Assembly (NCBI GenBank): GCA_002351795.1
Contig: DEHG01000106.1
Coordinates: forward strand, 1-33,074
Reading direction: 5' to 3'
DNA from: Ruminococcaceae bacterium UBA2806
GTDB taxonomy: Bacteria > Bacillota > Clostridia > Oscillospirales > Acutalibacteraceae
Length of the DNA: 33,074 bases
How positions within the stretch are numbered: position 1 is the first letter of the stretch; every line of letters begins with the position of its first letter. Under the pieces are notes generated by a model that was not told where the DNA came from, made no database searches, and saw only the letters and a program-made list of their open reading frames with translations. The translations under genes and the position numbers were made by a program. Below are positions 31,197-33,074 of the stretch, piece by piece.

Positions 31197-32033
31197 GTGA
31201 TCACAACGGATGAAATAAGGCTTATATGCCCTGTTTGCGGCAGGGAACTGATAAAAAATGAAAAAAGCTATTCCTGCAAAAAACGGCACAGCTTTGATAT
31301 CGCAAGACAGGGCTATGTAAATCTGCTTCCTGTGCAGAATAAACATTCTCTGTCACCCGGAGATACAAAAGCCATGCTTTCGGCGAGAAGGAATTTTCTT
31401 GATAAGGAATATTATCTTCCGCTTTGCAGTGATATCGCTGATATGATAAAAAAATATTCTCCTTCACAAAGACCTGTTATTATTGATTCAGGCAGCGGAG
31501 AGGGTTATTATACCGTACAGCTGAAAGAACAGTGCAATGCTGTATGCATGGGTGTGGATATAGCAAAAGAGGCGTCAAAAATGTCCTGCTCAAGGGATAA
31601 GGAGATACTCTGGGCTGTTGCTACCGCATCGCATATTCCTGTTGAGGATAACAGCGCAGATGTTGTTACAGCGGTTTTTTCCCTGTTCATGAATGACGAA
31701 TATGCAAGGGTACTGAAAGAAGGCGGTATCGTTGTGGAGGTAACAGCGGGATCAAAGCATCTGACCGAGCTTAAACAGATAATCTATGACGAGGTGTTTG
31801 AACAGAACAAAAAGCCTTCGTCTTTCGGGGAACAGTATTCCCTTATAACTCAGGAGGACAGGGTGTTCGGGATAGATATCGGCAGACAGGATCTTGAAGC
31901 TCTGCTTATGATGACCCCGCACAGTCACAGAATAAGCAGAGAGCAAAGTGAAAGAATAGAAAAAATCGACAATATCCGGATAACGGTAAATTATATAGTA
32001 AGAGTATTGAAAAAGAAGGAGAAGGGATCATGA
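31197..32033 (+). CDS. rlmA: 23S rRNA (guanine-N1) methyltransferase RlmA family
   Basis: A 278-aa SAM-dependent enzyme that methylates G745/G748 region guanines of 23S rRNA. The N-terminal zinc site is CPVCGRELIKNEKSYSCKKR followed by His (Cys11, Cys14, Cys27, His31), then QGYVNLLPVQNKHSLSPGD, the family hallmark, and the SAM loop IIDSGSGEGYYT. The GTG at 31197 is chosen because it puts the zinc motif at the usual distance from the start and lies just after the preceding stop; a weak ribosome site leaves this open. Frames reaching further left overlap the SprT-like gene. Gram-positive members (RlmA-II) can affect tylosin sensitivity; which subgroup this is cannot be decided. Confidence 0.9.
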   Translation: MITTDEIRLICPVCGRELIKNEKSYSCKKRHSFDIARQGYVNLLPVQNKHSLSPGDTKAMLSARRNFLDKEYYLPLCSDIADMIKKYSPSQRPVIIDSGSGEGYYTVQLKEQCNAVCMGVDIAKEASKMSCSRDKEILWAVATASHIPVEDNSADVVTAVFSLFMNDEYARVLKEGGIVVEVTAGSKHLTELKQIIYDEVFEQNKKPSSFGEQYSLITQEDRVFGIDIGRQDLEALLMMTPHSHRISREQSERIEKIDNIRITVNYIVRVLKKKEKGS

Positions 32034-32851
32034 AAAAAAGAGTGTTGGCATTATTGCTGACAGGCGTAATGTGCAGCTTTTGTGCCTGCGGGAATGAAAG
32101 CTCGGAGGAGAATGATGCTCCGCCCGATACGAACGTTGATGTATCTGTTTTTGAAAACGAAAAAGGAAATGTCGTATATCATTATAATCTTGACGGGGAA
32201 ACGCCGTATCAGGAATCATCTGAGGATACAGTTGTACACCGTCAGGAGGATAAAAAGATTGTGGCTGTAAACGGCGGCATCAGTCTTGAAAAGGCACAGG
32301 AGCTGCTTGACAGCTGCAGCAGCTACAGACTTTATTTACCGGGAAAAATAAGTGAATTCAAAAAGCGCTTTAATGATATAATAAAATTCAATAATAAAGA
32401 TTATTATTCTATAAGCCTTTATTGCGAAAAGGATTCTGTCAGGCTGTATGTTGGTTCCGATATAATTGTTTCATGCGACGGCAAGGATATTTACAGGCTC
32501 GATGTTGCGGGAGCATATCAGAAGATGGAGCCGGGAACCGCAGAAAATGACAAATCCTCATCCGAATTGTATCCCGATGCAAAAATAACGCCGTTTGAAG
32601 CTTTGTTTACAATAAACAGCTATGACAGAAAAAAACTGGGACTGAATGAAGCAATTATAGATTATACTTTTGAGATGACGGACAAAATAGTAGTTAAAAA
32701 CAGCATAGAATGTTATCAGATAACGCCTAAGCTCAGAAGTTCTTCATCTGTAAAGCTTTGTAATCCCGTTTATGTTGCCGCAGACGGCTCGGGAAGAGTT
32801 CTTGCAATAAACAAAACAAAAACAGATTATGAATTATTGGATGAAAACTGA
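32030..32851 (+). CDS. lipoprotein of unknown function
   Basis: A 273-aa exported protein. The signal peptide ends GVMCSFCAC, so Cys18 or Cys20 would be the lipidated residue. A short acidic linker (21-50) leads to a mixed alpha/beta body of about 220 residues that I do not recognise. No repeats or catalytic motifs are visible. Its ATG overlaps the rlmA stop by four bases (ATGA), so translation is coupled, although the two products act in different places in the cell. Confidence 0.8.
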   Translation: MKKRVLALLLTGVMCSFCACGNESSEENDAPPDTNVDVSVFENEKGNVVYHYNLDGETPYQESSEDTVVHRQEDKKIVAVNGGISLEKAQELLDSCSSYRLYLPGKISEFKKRFNDIIKFNNKDYYSISLYCEKDSVRLYVGSDIIVSCDGKDIYRLDVAGAYQKMEPGTAENDKSSSELYPDAKITPFEALFTINSYDRKKLGLNEAIIDYTFEMTDKIVVKNSIECYQITPKLRSSSSVKLCNPVYVAADGSGRVLAINKTKTDYELLDEN

Positions 32852-32883
32852 TGATATGATAAATTGAAAGGAGAAAAATTATT

Positions 32884-33074
32884 ATGGTAATCAAACCGAA
32901 GGTAAGAGGATTTATCTGTACAACAGCACACCCTCAGGGATGCAAGGCTATCGTAAAGGAGCAGATAGATCATGTTAAAGCTCAGGGACATACGGAAAAC
33001 TCTCCGAAAAAGGTTCTTGTGATCGGCGCATCTATGGGATACGGTCTTGCAACAAGGATATCAGCTGCATATTC
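32884..33074 (+). CDS. fabV: FabV-type trans-2-enoyl-CoA/ACP reductase, 5' part
   Basis: The first 63 codons of a gene cut by the window edge. The protein starts MVIKPKVRGFICTTAHPQGC and continues with the NADH-binding KKVLVIGASMGYGLATR, both typical of FabV/Ter, NADH-dependent reductases of trans-2-enoyl thioesters in fatty-acid synthesis or butyrate-type pathways. GAAAGGAGA lies upstream at proper spacing for the ATG at 32884. The gene starts 32 bases after a lipoprotein gene with no visible terminator between them. Confidence 0.93.
   Translation, partial: MVIKPKVRGFICTTAHPQGCKAIVKEQIDHVKAQGHTENSPKKVLVIGASMGYGLATRISAAY

Overview
The window looks like a chromosomal segment of a moderately AT-rich, Gram-positive anaerobe of class Clostridia, most likely Ruminococcus-like (Oscillospirales). 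This is inferred from strong AGGAGG-type ribosome sites, TTGACA/TATAAT promoters, a SpoIIQ-like M23 protein, a BspA-type LRR surface protein, the QueH form of epoxyqueuosine reductase, FabV, and many short lipoproteins. No phage, transposase, CRISPR array or rRNA was seen. One truncated tRNA lies at the left edge.

Layout: (1) 1-448 holds a partial tRNA with its promoter, then an AT-rich spacer with TTTCAACAT hairpins. (2) 449-7129, minus strand, is a housekeeping run: alr, a small membrane protein, polA, a low-molecular-weight phosphatase of the arginine-phosphatase type, rimI, tsaD and a RimJ/RimL-like acetyltransferase, with a near-consensus promoter before alr. (3) 7468-8199, plus strand, encodes a secreted protein made of two copies of an unrecognised domain; it ends in a strong bidirectional terminator. 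(4) 8344-11011, minus strand: a small membrane protein, prmA, an acidic-tailed membrane protein and an Mrp-type Fe-S carrier. (5) 11012-11492 is a spacer with divergent promoters and a GC-rich repeat island. (6) 11493-13034, plus strand, encodes the LRR protein. (7) 13112-17465, minus strand: two lipoproteins, an M23 peptidase, queH and a HAD phosphatase.

(8) 17861-28827, plus strand, is the most unusual part: nine tightly packed genes starting from an extended -10 promoter. They encode an unrecognised 572-aa protein, an Hsp70/actin-fold ATPase without a DnaK substrate domain, a long coiled coil, a zinc-ribbon protein, a DUF3592-like two-pass membrane protein, a coiled coil beginning MGLLFGKKKK, a basic-to-acidic helical protein beginning MFGIFKSK with an acidic MIM-like C-terminus, a classical AAA ATPase of the Vps4/katanin/spastin type with a helical N-domain, and a degenerate AAA protein. 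The last gene pairs resemble an ESCRT-III/Vps4 arrangement, so I propose a chaperone- and AAA-driven assembly or membrane-remodelling machine. The function is inferred, not shown.

(9) 28866-33074, plus strand, continues with a lipoprotein, a ProX-type deacylase, a SprT-like metalloprotein, rlmA, another lipoprotein and the start of fabV, which runs off the window.
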